DNA of 64,000 nt from Erpobdella octoculata (Eukaryota; Annelida; Clitellata; Hirudinida; Erpobdellidae), in NCBI GenBank assembly GCA_963978895.1, contig CAXBUH010000050.1, forward strand, positions 149,001 to 213,000. Direction: 5' to 3'. The notes under the pieces are model-generated. The model had not been told where the DNA came from and searched no databases. It saw nothing but the letters and a program-made list of their open reading frames with translations. How positions within the stretch are numbered: position 1 is the first letter of the stretch; every line of letters starts with the position of its first letter. A program made the position numbers and the translations under genes. Positions 47,041 to 57,207 of this stretch are shown in pieces.

Positions 47041-47470
47041 TTGTTCCGGTTAAAAGTAGATGAGTTCAGTTTATCACCGGACGGACGGGCCAAGCCGTTA
47101 TTTTAGGGTCTTCACACGGCCCTGCCCAAACCTTAAATCAAGGTGGGACGGGCCGAGATTTTTAACTAAGTATATAGACATTTGAGTGATTTTAGGGTTT
47201 TCAGACGGACCGGGCTAAACCGGAAGTCAAGGTGGGACGGGCCGAAATTTTTCATCAAGTATATAGAACTTCTAGGCCTGTAAAAACGGGCCGGGCCCAT
47301 ATTAGACGGGCCGTGCCGGGCCAGGAATTTCGGTTTTTGAAGCGGGCTGGGCCAAGTTGTCGACGGGCCGAGCCGAGACCTAAAAAATTGATCCGTGCAG
47401 TACTCTACTATGTATGCACGGTTCAAATTCTCTAATTTCATGCGAGCGAAGCCGCTACGGGCACTGCTAG

Positions 47471-47559
47471 TACATACATACATACATACATACATACATA
47501 CATACATACATACATACATACATACATACATACATACATACATACATACATACATACAT
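47471..47559. repeat. (CATA)n microsatellite
   Basis: About 22 units between Helitron-2 and REL-LINE copy B. Confidence 0.97.
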
Positions 47560-48263
47560 TTGGTGGTCAAAAGCCAGCACACCAGTGAACGAACAAGTCT
47601 GGTCATTCAGGAAAGAATGAAAGCCATCGAGTCCCAGAGAATGATTAAGTTTGTTCAGTTATCTCAACAAGGAGATTGGAAGACATGGGAAAATGCTGTT
47701 CAGTGTTTGCTTTCTTGGAAAAACATTTGCCAGTACACACCACTACGTTTTTCTTTTTTGATTTGATTTGTTTATGATCAACTGCCGTCATCCAGCAATC
47801 TTCGAAGATGGAAGTTGAAAGACGATGATTTGTGCATGTTATGTGGGCAATCGGAGACTCTCATTCACGTTCTTTTCTGTTGTTCGTTTTCACTTTCACA
47901 CGGGAGGTACACTTGGCTCCATAACCAAGTACTCCGAAAATTGCTTTACTTCGTCAAAGAAGCGTGTAAGAAAGCAAAGACAAGAGGAATACAGCAGAAA
48001 AGAAAAATCTACTTTTTGAGAGAAGGCAATATAAAGTTCCACAGGTTCAGATCTACAAGAGACTTTGAATGTGTGATGGGTGCTGCCGACGATTGGTCGG
48101 TTTCGGCTGATTTGGATGGCGAAAGAAAATTTCCAGAAACTGTGAGATCTAGCGGTTTAAAGCCGGATATAATTATATATTCTGACTTGGCCACTGCTCC
48201 CGATCGAACTCACTGTGCCATGGGAAAGTAACATGGAATCTAGCAATATTTTCAAAAAGGAGA
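47560..48263 (+). pseudogene. REL-LINE C-terminal region: CCHC knuckle and PD-(D/E)XK-like domain
   Basis: 47560-47766 gives VQLSQQGDWKTWENAV and LLSWKNICQYTPLR, followed by a stop and frame change. 47815-48231 gives DDLCMLCGQSETLIHVLFCC, a Cys-X2-Cys...His...Cys knuckle, then GRYTWLHNQVL and SGLKPDIIIYSD. KPD followed, after a frame change near 48205, by LTVPWESN forms a PD-X(n)-E-type endonuclease signature similar in position to the R4-like LINE (RPDIVI...VEVSV). The domain would cut the target. The reading frame continues after the solo LTR. Confidence 0.7.
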
Positions 48264-48614
48264 TGTCAGTAGCGAGCCTCTAACGCTTACTGACAACAGA
48301 CACTTTATTGTGAAAAAGTTTAAGAAGCAACTTTATTAAATTAAAAGCAAATAGGAAACGATTTTTAACTATAGATAAGAGAAAACCACGTGGAACAGTC
48401 CCGCAGGACTTTCCCTCTCTCAAAAACAACCAAGTGGAGCGTCACTAACGGCAATCGTGAGCTTTTTATATAAGGAAATCGGGTTACATAATCAGATTCC
48501 ACCTCTCTGATTCGTCGATAGCAATTAATAATCAACAAATATAAACAAATAATCTACATATATTTATCTCCCTAGATCTTGACCGAGAAGATACCAAATT
48601 TTAACAGCCTAATA

Positions 48615-48648
<34 letters not shown>

Positions 48649-48903
48649 ATATATATAAACTACAATTCACGAGATTTTTATAACTAAATAATCGGTAGAA
48701 ATCTCGCTACACTAAGAAATATACAACAATAATAATTGCGGGAATTAACATGCGCTCTGATTGGCTCGTTGAGAACAAAGGAATACGTGGCAAAACAGAA
48801 GATACTAAATAAGGTTTTAATTATTACTCAATATTAACAATATTTCTAGAAATAAAATAAATGTTCGGTATAAAAGAAAAAGAAGGGGGGTCCAGCACTG
48901 ACA
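48264..48903. mobile_element. Solo LTR, 640 bp
   Basis: TGTCAGTAGC...CAGCACTGACA has TG/CA ends and a 7-bp terminal inversion (TGTCAGT/ACTGACA), flanked by GGAGA on both sides (48259-48263, 48904-48908). The LINE frame is restored when it and one duplication are removed. A (TA)n tract lies at 48610-48656. It resembles no other LTR in this window. Confidence 0.88.
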
Positions 48904-49006
48904 GGAGAGATATAGTGATTTAGCATGTGATTTGAATGCCAAAGGGTTCAGGACTGACATTTTTGCAGTCGAGGTTGGCGTTCGAGGGTTGGTTAGCAGC
49001 TCAATG
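48904..49006 (+). pseudogene. REL-LINE, middle coding segment
   Basis: RYSDLACDLNAKGFRTDIF and then AVEVGVRGLVSS run up to the hAT-4 duplication; the frame continues at 54381. Confidence 0.75.
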
Positions 49007-49270
49007 TAGGGTTGTTACAGTTACTGAATCTAAAACTGAAACATTCAGTTAACTGAATCTTTTTAGATTCAGTAACTTCAACTGAAACTGAAACTGAATC
49101 TTTTTTAAAAACTGTAACTGAAACTGAATCTATTGAGAAAACTGAATTATTATTATTATTATTATTATTTTTATTTAACTTGCTCTCTAAAAAGAAAAAT
49201 TTCTCAGAGCACGAGGCGGCAGTGCCAAAATAAACGAACGAACAGAATCACACATCAGAAACAAAAAGGG

Positions 49271-50482
49271 TCAATATCCGTTCGTCATACGAAGAAAAAA
49301 ATGAGATTTAAGTCGTTTCCTAAAAACATAAACGCTATCGACACACGCCGGATCGGTAAGTTCAATCGGTAGATTGTTCCAGGTAGTTGGACAAGAAACT
49401 GCGAAAGCCCTCGGTCCAAACGTCCTGGTTGCGCAGGAAGGAACAAGAAGCTGACCGGAAGAAGCCGAGCGAAGGTGAGATCGGCCAGGAAACTGAGTCA
49501 CCGGAATGCACAGACCGGAGAGGTATGACGGCGCAGAACCATGGAGGCATCGGTACGCAGTGAGAGATAGCTTGAAGTCGATACGCGCCTGCATGTTCAG
49601 CCAGTGTAGTCGGTCGTGAATCGCTTTAGTGACATGACCGTATCGAGGCAATCGGAGAATCAGCCTAGCCGTGGCACGCATGACACCATCAAGCCGCCTC
49701 ATTAACAGATCCGGTATTCCACTGAGTAGACAATTACAATAATCAAGTCTAGACAAGATCAAAGCGCGGGCAAGTGCATGCGAAGAATCGACCGTGAGGG
49801 ATTTGCGAACTGACCTCATCTGTCGTAGATGGTAGTAACTGGTGTTGACCAATTTTGCAACGTGTTCGCTGAAAGTCAGTTGAGAATCTATGATGACCCC
49901 AAGATTGCGAACCCTATCGGCGAGACGAATGATGTTTCCAGCTATATTGATCTCGTCAAAGGTGCAGTGCAACCGACGTCTAGAGGATCCCAGTAGAATG
50001 ACCTCTGTCTTAGAGGCATTTAACTTTAGTCGATTGCATTTCATCCATTCCATTATCTCCGAAACGCAGCCGTCCAATCTGTCCGCGAGCACACCGATAC
50101 TCTCAGTGCCGCAATGATCGTAGATTTGTAGATCATCAGCATAACCATGAATATTGAAACCACGTTGGGCAACCAGGGCAAAAACATCTGAAGTGTATGC
50201 AATGAAGAATAGCGGTCCTAGAATTGAACCTTGTGGAACACCACACACAATCGAGGACCAACCAGAAAGGATACCTCCATAACGAACACACTGCCTCCGA
50301 TCGCAAAGATACGAACCGATCCACCGAAGAGCAACAGAATCAATGCCAAATGTACGCTCCAATCTGGTCACGAGGATTCCATGATCAACGCAATCGAATG
50401 CAGCGCTGAGATCGAGCATAGCGAGCAGTGTTACCATCCCTCGATCGGTTGCCAAGAGAACATCCGAAGTAACCTTGAGCAA
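49271..50482 (-). CDS. L2-type LINE ORF2, part 2 (RT, C-terminus)
   Basis: The 403-residue frame carries RT: LLAMLDLSAAFDCVDH, GVPQGSILGPLFF, the catalytic HGYADDLQIYD (about 115), MKCNRLKLNASKTE, RNLGVIIDSQL, and the C-terminal LHWLNMQARIDFKL and GPRAFAVSCPTTWNNLP. The last motifs match the L2 scraps at 12700 and 13420. Part 1 overlaps by 52 bp; only the one frameshift near 50520 separates them. The 3' UTR (49173-49270) is short. Confidence 0.9.
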   Translation of the reverse strand: MLKVTSDVLLATDRGMVTLLAMLDLSAAFDCVDHGILVTRLERTFGIDSVALRWIGSYLCDRRQCVRYGGILSGWSSIVCGVPQGSILGPLFFIAYTSDVFALVAQRGFNIHGYADDLQIYDHCGTESIGVLADRLDGCVSEIMEWMKCNRLKLNASKTEVILLGSSRRRLHCTFDEINIAGNIIRLADRVRNLGVIIDSQLTFSEHVAKLVNTSYYHLRQMRSVRKSLTVDSSHALARALILSRLDYCNCLLSGIPDLLMRRLDGVMRATARLILRLPRYGHVTKAIHDRLHWLNMQARIDFKLSLTAYRCLHGSAPSYLSGLCIPVTQFPGRSHLRSASSGQLLVPSCATRTFGPRAFAVSCPTTWNNLPIELTDPACVDSVYVFRKRLKSHFFLRMTNGY

Positions 50483-52371
50483 TGCAGTTTCCGTCGAACG
50501 GCACCTCCGATAGGCAGACTGATGCTCGGTAGAAGGTTGTGTCCATCCAGGTGATGTTGAATTTGTTTGTTAACCGCCCGTTCCAAAACCTTAGAGATGA
50601 ACTGAAGATTCGAAACTGGGCGATAACTGGCAGGCAGAGAAACATCCAGCGTAGATTTTTTCAAGATTGGCGTGACCTCGGCCACTCTGAATGGGACCGG
50701 AAAGTGACCAGTTTCCAACGATTTATTAAACAGATCTGTAACAAATGGGGCCAAGGTTTCTGAAAATTCTTTGATGAGCCATGTTGGCGCCGGGTCTAGA
50801 CCACATGACTTGTTTGGAGAGTTCTTAATTAGGTCCCTGACGTCATCCTTAGTAAGAGTCGCAAAATTGCTGAAACGTTCTCCAGAGAAGGTGTTGAACT
50901 CAGGCGTATCCGAATCAAGGGTAGACGCTCGGACGTCCGTGACCTTCTTCTCAAAAGAGCTCATGAATTGCTCTGCAGTCAGACCATCCTGAAGAATGAA
51001 AGATCGTTTCTTTCCCATCACGGCAGACAAATCTCTCCACAGCTTGCTTGCGTTTCCTGCACTCTCCGCAATCGTATTTTGCCAGTACGCATCCTGTGCT
51101 CTCCTATAAAAATCCTGGCAAAAACGTAACTGCGCAACCCATTTATCACGGTCAGAGATCAGTCGGGTTCTTCTGTAAATTCTTTCAAGAGAACGAGCTT
51201 TTCGTTTCTGCTCGCCGCAAGCAGTATTGAACCATGGAGTGATCGGACGATAATTTCTCAAGGCTGACCGACGTGGAGCATGCTTCTCAACAAGATCGGT
51301 CAGTATTCTGTTGTACATCGTAGCCATTTCATCCGGTCCAAGGCCGCTCCAGCTGCTGTCCTCAGTGCAGAGTTTGCTTGATTTGAGATCCTGTAAAAAA
51401 AGATCACGATCAAAGGTCTTCCATGCCCTGCCTGTTACCATTAGTGATACAGGAATTGGTTTCATGAGTGGCAGTCTTGAAATGATGAGAGAATGATCGG
51501 ACACAGATGGAACATACACTTCACAAGCAACAGAAGATGACTGAGCTGGGTCCTTCGTGATGACAACGTCTAAGGTATGTCCGGCTTTGTGGGTTGGTGA
51601 AGAAATATTCTGGACAAGGCCGAAGCAATCCACGATCGTGTTGAATTTCATTGTCCATACATCATCCGGTTTGTCCAAGTGAATGTTGATATCTCCAACG
51701 ACAAGAATATGGCAGCTGTGAACAGTTAATTCTTCAAGCATCTGGCTGAAATCCTCCAAGAACTGGTCAGAAACTCGTTCACTTCCAGGCCGGTAAATGA
51801 CCACAGCAATTGTTCTAACACTCCTTAAGATAAGCCTCACAGAAACGAATTCAAAAGTCTCAACTTTGCTGGTAAGATTCATTCGGCGGGCTTTGCACGA
51901 TTCTTTGCAAATCCATGCAACCCCGCCCCCCAGTAGACGACCAGATTGCATCTTATGTGTAGCAGACCTCGCCAAACGTTTTCGTTCTCGTGCCTGATCC
52001 ACGCACGTGTATCCATCCGGTGTGATTCTTGCGAGAGTGATGTCTTCTGATGATTCGTGAAAAGTCTCGGCAACTGCGAAGGCATCAAGATCATGTTCAG
52101 CGATGATATTTGTCAGCGATGCACTTTTATTTCCGATCGACTGACAGTTCAAATATCCAATAGTCAAGTACTTGTTTCGAACGTATGATTCTGTGTTGGA
52201 GCTTTTCAGATTTTTCCCGCAACGGGAAGTCTTCTGGTAACTATCCTGTCCCCCGCGATGAACAGATTCGTCTCTCCAGCTCGTATTCTCTGCTTCATAC
52301 TTTCGACTAGGAGTTTTCGTGCTTCTCTTTCTTTTGGAGTCATATCCCGATGGATAAAAACTGCTGACCAA
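50431..52371 (-). CDS. L2-type LINE ORF2, part 1 (endonuclease, RT start)
   Basis: The 646-residue frame has an APE-type endonuclease: GYLNCQSIGNK (about 75), AVAETFH, GGGVAWI, VVIYRPGS, VVGDINIHLD (about 227), HTLDVVITKDP and VSDHSLIISRL (about 295). A linker and the RT N-terminus follow: KSCGLDPAPTWLIK, VTPILKKSTLD, ASYRPVSNLQFISKVLE. The first ~50 residues overlap ORF1 in another phase. The catalytic residues expected from the motifs are present. Near 50520-50525 a single-base loss shifts the frame inside the RT fingers, after which the product becomes nonsense and stops at 50431. Confidence 0.88.
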   Translation of the reverse strand: MVSSFYPSGYDSKRKRSTKTPSRKYEAENTSWRDESVHRGGQDSYQKTSRCGKNLKSSNTESYVRNKYLTIGYLNCQSIGNKSASLTNIIAEHDLDAFAVAETFHESSEDITLARITPDGYTCVDQARERKRLARSATHKMQSGRLLGGGVAWICKESCKARRMNLTSKVETFEFVSVRLILRSVRTIAVVIYRPGSERVSDQFLEDFSQMLEELTVHSCHILVVGDINIHLDKPDDVWTMKFNTIVDCFGLVQNISSPTHKAGHTLDVVITKDPAQSSSVACEVYVPSVSDHSLIISRLPLMKPIPVSLMVTGRAWKTFDRDLFLQDLKSSKLCTEDSSWSGLGPDEMATMYNRILTDLVEKHAPRRSALRNYRPITPWFNTACGEQKRKARSLERIYRRTRLISDRDKWVAQLRFCQDFYRRAQDAYWQNTIAESAGNASKLWRDLSAVMGKKRSFILQDGLTAEQFMSSFEKKVTDVRASTLDSDTPEFNTFSGERFSNFATLTKDDVRDLIKNSPNKSCGLDPAPTWLIKEFSETLAPFVTDLFNKSLETGHFPVPFRVAEVTPILKKSTLDVSLPASYRPVSNLQFISKVLERAVNKQIQHHLDGHNLLPSISLPIGGAVRRKLHCSRLLRMFSWQPIEGW

Positions 52372-53036
52372 CCTCCTTCCTTCATCACCCTCAAGTTTTT
52401 TGCCAACTTGAGAAGATTCGACTGTTGATTTTCGTTTTTCAATACCAGTTTCAACGGTCTTGGTCGAGCAGGTTCACTCTCTCCTTCGATTCTTTTCCCA
52501 AGTCTAATTAAGTTAACAATCTCGACATCATCACAAGAGATTAATTTCAGCAATTCCTCGATCTTCGATTTGTCGTCCGATTTGCGCTTATCAGGTGTAG
52601 ACGAACTCGACTCGCCCAGCCCATAGACAACAACAGAGGTCCTTCTCCTGAGCTTGTCGGCTTCCTCATCTTTGTCATCCTGTGTCTTTGCGTCGAGAGC
52701 TTTTTTAAGGCAAAGCTGTAGGCCTGATGCCTGCTCACCCTTCTCAGTCAGAACAGAATGGTGTATTTTCTTGACGCCTTCTGATAATTCGTCAACCCTT
52801 TCTTTGAAAAGATCGGACCACTTTTTTGTTGCTGTATCAACCTTATTTGAGAGAGGTTCAAGATCAACATCTGCAATTTTCTTTGTCAAACCCCTAACTT
52901 CTTCGAGGACCTCGTTGAGTTTTTTCCTATTGAGGGCAAGTTCTTTTTTCTCGTCTGCAAGTCTCTCCTCCCTTTTTCCGGAGTCTTTCTTTATGGTATC
53001 TCTGATTTCCTTGATATCCTGAGCAATCACCTCCAA
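52206..53036 (-). CDS. L2-type LINE ORF1 protein
   Basis: This 276-residue frame begins with a long coiled-coil-like Glu/Lys/Leu segment (residues 1-110), followed by an RRM-like region: TSVVVYGLGES (about 130-140), VEIVNLIRLGKR (about 175), RPLKLVLKNENQ (about 198) and AVFIHRDMTPKEREAR (about 228). ORF1 proteins of this group trimerise and bind the element RNA as chaperones. The frame may lack the natural N-terminus, since the element is cut at about 53043. It overlaps the upstream end of ORF2 by 166 bp in a different phase. Confidence 0.8.
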   Translation of the reverse strand: MEVIAQDIKEIRDTIKKDSGKREERLADEKKELALNRKKLNEVLEEVRGLTKKIADVDLEPLSNKVDTATKKWSDLFKERVDELSEGVKKIHHSVLTEKGEQASGLQLCLKKALDAKTQDDKDEEADKLRRRTSVVVYGLGESSSSTPDKRKSDDKSKIEELLKLISCDDVEIVNLIRLGKRIEGESEPARPRPLKLVLKNENQQSNLLKLAKNLRVMKEGGWSAVFIHRDMTPKEREARKLLVESMKQRIRAGETNLFIAGDRIVTRRLPVAGKI

Positions 53037-53100
53037 CCCTTTTGAATATAACTGAATCTTTTAGAATGAATATTTTTTATAATTTTATTATATTATTTTT

Positions 53101-53640
53101 ATGTTTGCAGTTAAATGTTTTGATTCTATGGCACGGACGATAACTTCGGTCGAAGTTAGGAATAGTTCTTTCTTTTTGTTTCGTGTTAGTGTTCTGTTGC
53201 TTGCGTTGTTTTTCGAAGATTTTCAAGTTTTTAGAATTACCAGAATGGAAGATACTTGTGTTAGTAATAACATTGTTATGGACGAATCTACCGAGGAAGA
53301 AGTATCGTTTATTCAACAAAATGAGTCGGAATCTGCTTTAGGACCTCTAACGAAAAAAACTAGATTCAACAAAACAAGACCTATACTAACCCGGTACATA
53401 AAAGGTTTACAGGAGTTGGAGCCGATATTAAGTGCAATATTTGTTCTGTAATTTTGAAGGGTAAAAATGTCAAAAATTTATCTACCGCCGAACTTTTTAT
53501 AGCCGCCGTAAATCAGCAGAAAAAAATTACGGTTAGCCGGCAGCCAGCCGAAAACGGTACGCCGAAAATCCGCTATAAGATTTCCGAACGCCAGCTTAAC
53601 GTTTTTTTAACGTTTGACTCATTATAAAACTAATTTTCAA
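53101..53640 (+). pseudogene. hAT-4 BED-finger remnant
   Basis: 53101-53451 has an acidic stretch (MDESTEEEVSF) after a poorly conserved start. In the next phase 53415-53500 reads IKCNICSVILKGKNVKNLS, a Cys-X2-Cys half of a BED zinc finger; the His pair has been lost. Further downstream, 53640-54230 is AT-rich, with a TATCGTATCG repeat patch at 54065-54155. No catalytic domain. Confidence 0.6.
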
Positions 53641-54380
53641 TGTAAAAGTGCAAAATCAACTATTATGTATACGTTGGTGTGCAATGTTTAATTTCCTGAA
53701 TTTCTTTCTGAAACCAATTACGTTGTCTAATTTTCATTATATTATCTTTGCTTTACTTATTATCGCTACTGACAGACGCTTTAAAATAGGAATAAATTTA
53801 AGTATCACAATTCTTTTCTCATGTTAATAGTTAATAATTAGATATTATAGACAATTAACATGTGGATTAGTTATGAACAGCCGCAGATCAGCCTTAAGTG
53901 CTGATAAATTAGATCAGATTGTTTTTATACATGACAATTTTAAATTTGCAATGTAACAATTTTTTTTCATATTATTTTTTATGATGTAATTTTGTTTATC
54001 ATATGACATTTATTCTATGTTATCTCGCTTCTTTCGAGACAAAATTTCCACTTCAGTCGAGATCCCGATATCGTATCGTATCGATATCATATCGTTATTG
54101 TTCGAGGCGTATCGTATCGTTTAATTCGAGGCAAATTTCAGAAATCGTATCGTATCGTTCCAAAAAAATAACGGGACGCAGAAGCTTATAAATTTCTTCT
54201 TGGTAGTTTACCTAAAAAAATTGAAAAAAAAAACTGAATCTAACTGTAACTGAAACTGAAACTGAATCTTTAAAGATTCAGTTTACTGAAACTGAAACTG
54301 AATCTTTGTAAAGTTTCAGTTACTTTAACTGAAACTGAAACTGACTCTTTTTTCAAAACTGTAACAACCCTAGCTCAATG

Positions 54381-54530
54381 TTAAAACTGCTGAAACCTCT
54401 TGGTTTTTCAAACCGAGAAAAAACTCGAACCATCAAGGAGATCTCCCAGACAGCTGAAGCTGCATCTTTTTGGATTTTCGCTAATAGAAAAAAGAAAGCG
54501 CTACAAGATGCACACGAAATGGTTTAGCCG
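54381..54530 (+). pseudogene. REL-LINE C-terminal end
   Basis: LKLLKPLGFSNREKTRTIKE and ISQTAEAASFWIFANRKKKA end with TAG after HEMV near 54525. It continues the phase of 48904-49006 once hAT-4 is removed. Confidence 0.75.
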
Positions 54531-54780
54531 TGTTTACATTGGGCGATAATTGTTCCGGCGATTTCCAGTTTTGTTTCGAACAGTTTTCTGCTGAACTTTG
54601 AATTTTCGTGTTTCAAGTTAGGAGTTTGGACATTTTTCTCGCCGAAGGGCGTCCGCCTGGTCAATGGACGTGGGCCCACCTCTCTTATAAACGTCAAGAA
54701 GTTTAAGTGCCGAAACGCTAAAAATGAGAGGTTCTTCTTCTGAAGACCTTCGGCGACGAAAGCTCGCAAAGAGTTATAAC

Positions 54781-55660
54781 ACACACATACATACATACAT
54801 ACATACATACATACATACATACATACATACATACATACATACATACATACATACATACATACATACATACATACATACATACATACATACATACATACAT
54901 ACATACATACATACATACATACATACATACATACATACATACATACATACATACATACATACATACATACATACATACATACGTACATACGTACATACGT
55001 ACATACGTACATACGTACATACGTACATACGTACAAACGTGCATACATATATACATACATAAATACATACATACATACATACATACATACATACATACAT
55101 ACATACATACATACATACATACATACATACATACATACATACATACATACATACATACATACGTACATACGTACATACGTACATACGTACATACGTACAT
55201 ACGTACATACGTACAAACGTGCATACATATATACATATATACATACATACATACATACATACATACATACATACATAAATACATACATACATACATACAT
55301 ACATACATACATACATACATACATACATACATACATACATACATACGTACATACTTACATACGTACATACGTACATACGTACATACGTACATACGTACAT
55401 ACGTACATACGTACATACGTACATACGTACATACGTACATACGTACATACGTACATACGTACATACGTACATACGTACATACGTACATACGTACATACGT
55501 ACATACGTACATACGTACATACGTACATACGTACATACGTACATACGTATATACGTACCTACGTACATACGTACATACGTACATACGTACATACGTACAT
55601 ACGTACATACATACATACATACATACATACATACATACATACATGCATACATACTTCATC
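54781..55660. repeat. (CATA)n microsatellite with CGTA higher-order blocks
   Basis: ACATACGT blocks replace plain CATA at 54981-55035, 55161-55215 and 55346-55610. The first two are each followed by ACAAACGTGCATACATATATAC and lie 180 bp apart, so a segment was duplicated. Confidence 0.97.
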
Positions 55661-55957
55661 GATAAACATCTCGACGTTGCAAGCATCTACCGACCACCAT
55701 CCTCTGCGATGTCCACATCATATGAAGAATTGTCGGACCTACTCTCACGTTTCTGTGAGTGCATTGACGCTGACAGGTTTGTCATGTTTGGCGATTTTAA
55801 TTGCCCTGGTCCCGGTTCCACTGTTGACGCCGGATAAACTCTTATGTTCGACCAGCACGGACTCTACCAATACGTTCTCGCTCCGACACATAATACGGCA
55901 GCGAAAGAGAGTTTACTTGACCTTGTCGTCGGAAACGTGACGCTGTTCTTGCAAAAC
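55655..55957 (+). pseudogene. LINE endonuclease fragment
   Basis: DVASIYRPPSS, RFVMFGDFNCPGPG and, after a TAA, HNTAAKESLLDLVVGN belong to the APE-type endonuclease of a CR1/L2-like LINE. It is cut on the left by (CATA)n and on the right by Gypsy-2 sequence. Confidence 0.75.
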
Positions 55958-56677
<720 letters not shown>

Positions 56678-57207
56678 ATAGCAGCCGACCTGGCTTCACT
56701 CGGTTGAAATTACAGAATTTGAACCGTGCATCAATAGTAGAGTACTGCACGGCAACTTAGCTCAGCCCGTTTCATAGGCCAAAATTTTTAGTTCGGCCCG
56801 TTCAATTTAAGCCCAGTCCGGCTTTTTTAATAGGTCTAAAATTCTCTATACAGGTTCGGCCCGGCTCGTTTTAAGACCTTAAAATCACGGCCTGGTCCGG
56901 CCCATGCAGTACGGCTCATTTTAAGGCAGAAAATTCCAACCCTGGCTTGTTATTTAGGCCCAAAATTTCAGGCTCGAACCCTCCCTTTTTTAAGTCGAGG
57001 GCTGGCCCAGTCCGTGCCTCCTTGGACTCAGCCAGGTTCTGCGGGCACTAAACCTCAGAGCTCGGAAACTATTTTTTCGAAAAATAATGAAACAGGTATC
57101 TTATTATTTTTACGAAAAACCTAAATACGGAATTTCAACGTTTGCAAAGTTTCAGTTATTGAGTTTTCAAGCAAATATTTTTTTTCCACCCTACATTTGT
57201 TGCCCAG

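Larger units (their letters stand above)
43017..47470 (+). mobile_element. Helitron-2, three tandem 5' modules, in (CATA)n
   Basis: Starts TCTATATATATAAAAG after ...CATACA and ends GGGCACTGCTAG before TACATACA, so the flanks join as an uninterrupted (CATA)n array, the expected A/T insertion with no duplication. The same 5' start recurs at 45029 and 46186, each with (TGAC)n and GTGAAATTTGG, but only one 3' end exists. Each module then has ~155-bp satellite units. A partial 3' module at 44395-44500 is embedded in the first. No Rep/helicase frame. Confidence 0.85.
49145..53043 (-). mobile_element. L2/CR1-type LINE with ORF1 and ORF2
   Basis: Minus-strand order is ORF1, ORF2 endonuclease, RT, 3' UTR and a (TAA)n-like tail (49145-49172). 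The 5' end stops inside the start of ORF1. TGAAT occurs at both junctions and may be a short target duplication. It is the best-preserved LINE in the window and lies in hAT-4. Confidence 0.9.
49007..54372. mobile_element. hAT-4, containing an L2 LINE
   Basis: Terminal repeats TAGGGTTGTTACAGTT and AACTGTAACAACCCTA are flanked by the 8-bp duplication GCTCAATG (48999-49006, 54373-54380). Subterminal parts are packed with AACTGAAACTGAATC words (49020-49140, 54230-54360). Without the LINE it is about 1.5 kb. It carries a BED-finger remnant only. Confidence 0.95.
47560..54780 (+). mobile_element. REL-LINE copy B, flanked by (CATA)n on both sides
   Basis: The 5'-truncated copy starts right after (CATA)n and its 3' UTR ends ...TTATAACACACAC into (CATA)n. 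The coding sequence is broken into three parts by a solo LTR and by hAT-4. The 3' UTR (54530-54780) shares with copy A AACGTCAAGAA, GCCGAAACG, GAGGTT-TTC and AAAGCTC-N5-GAG before the microsatellite. Confidence 0.8.
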
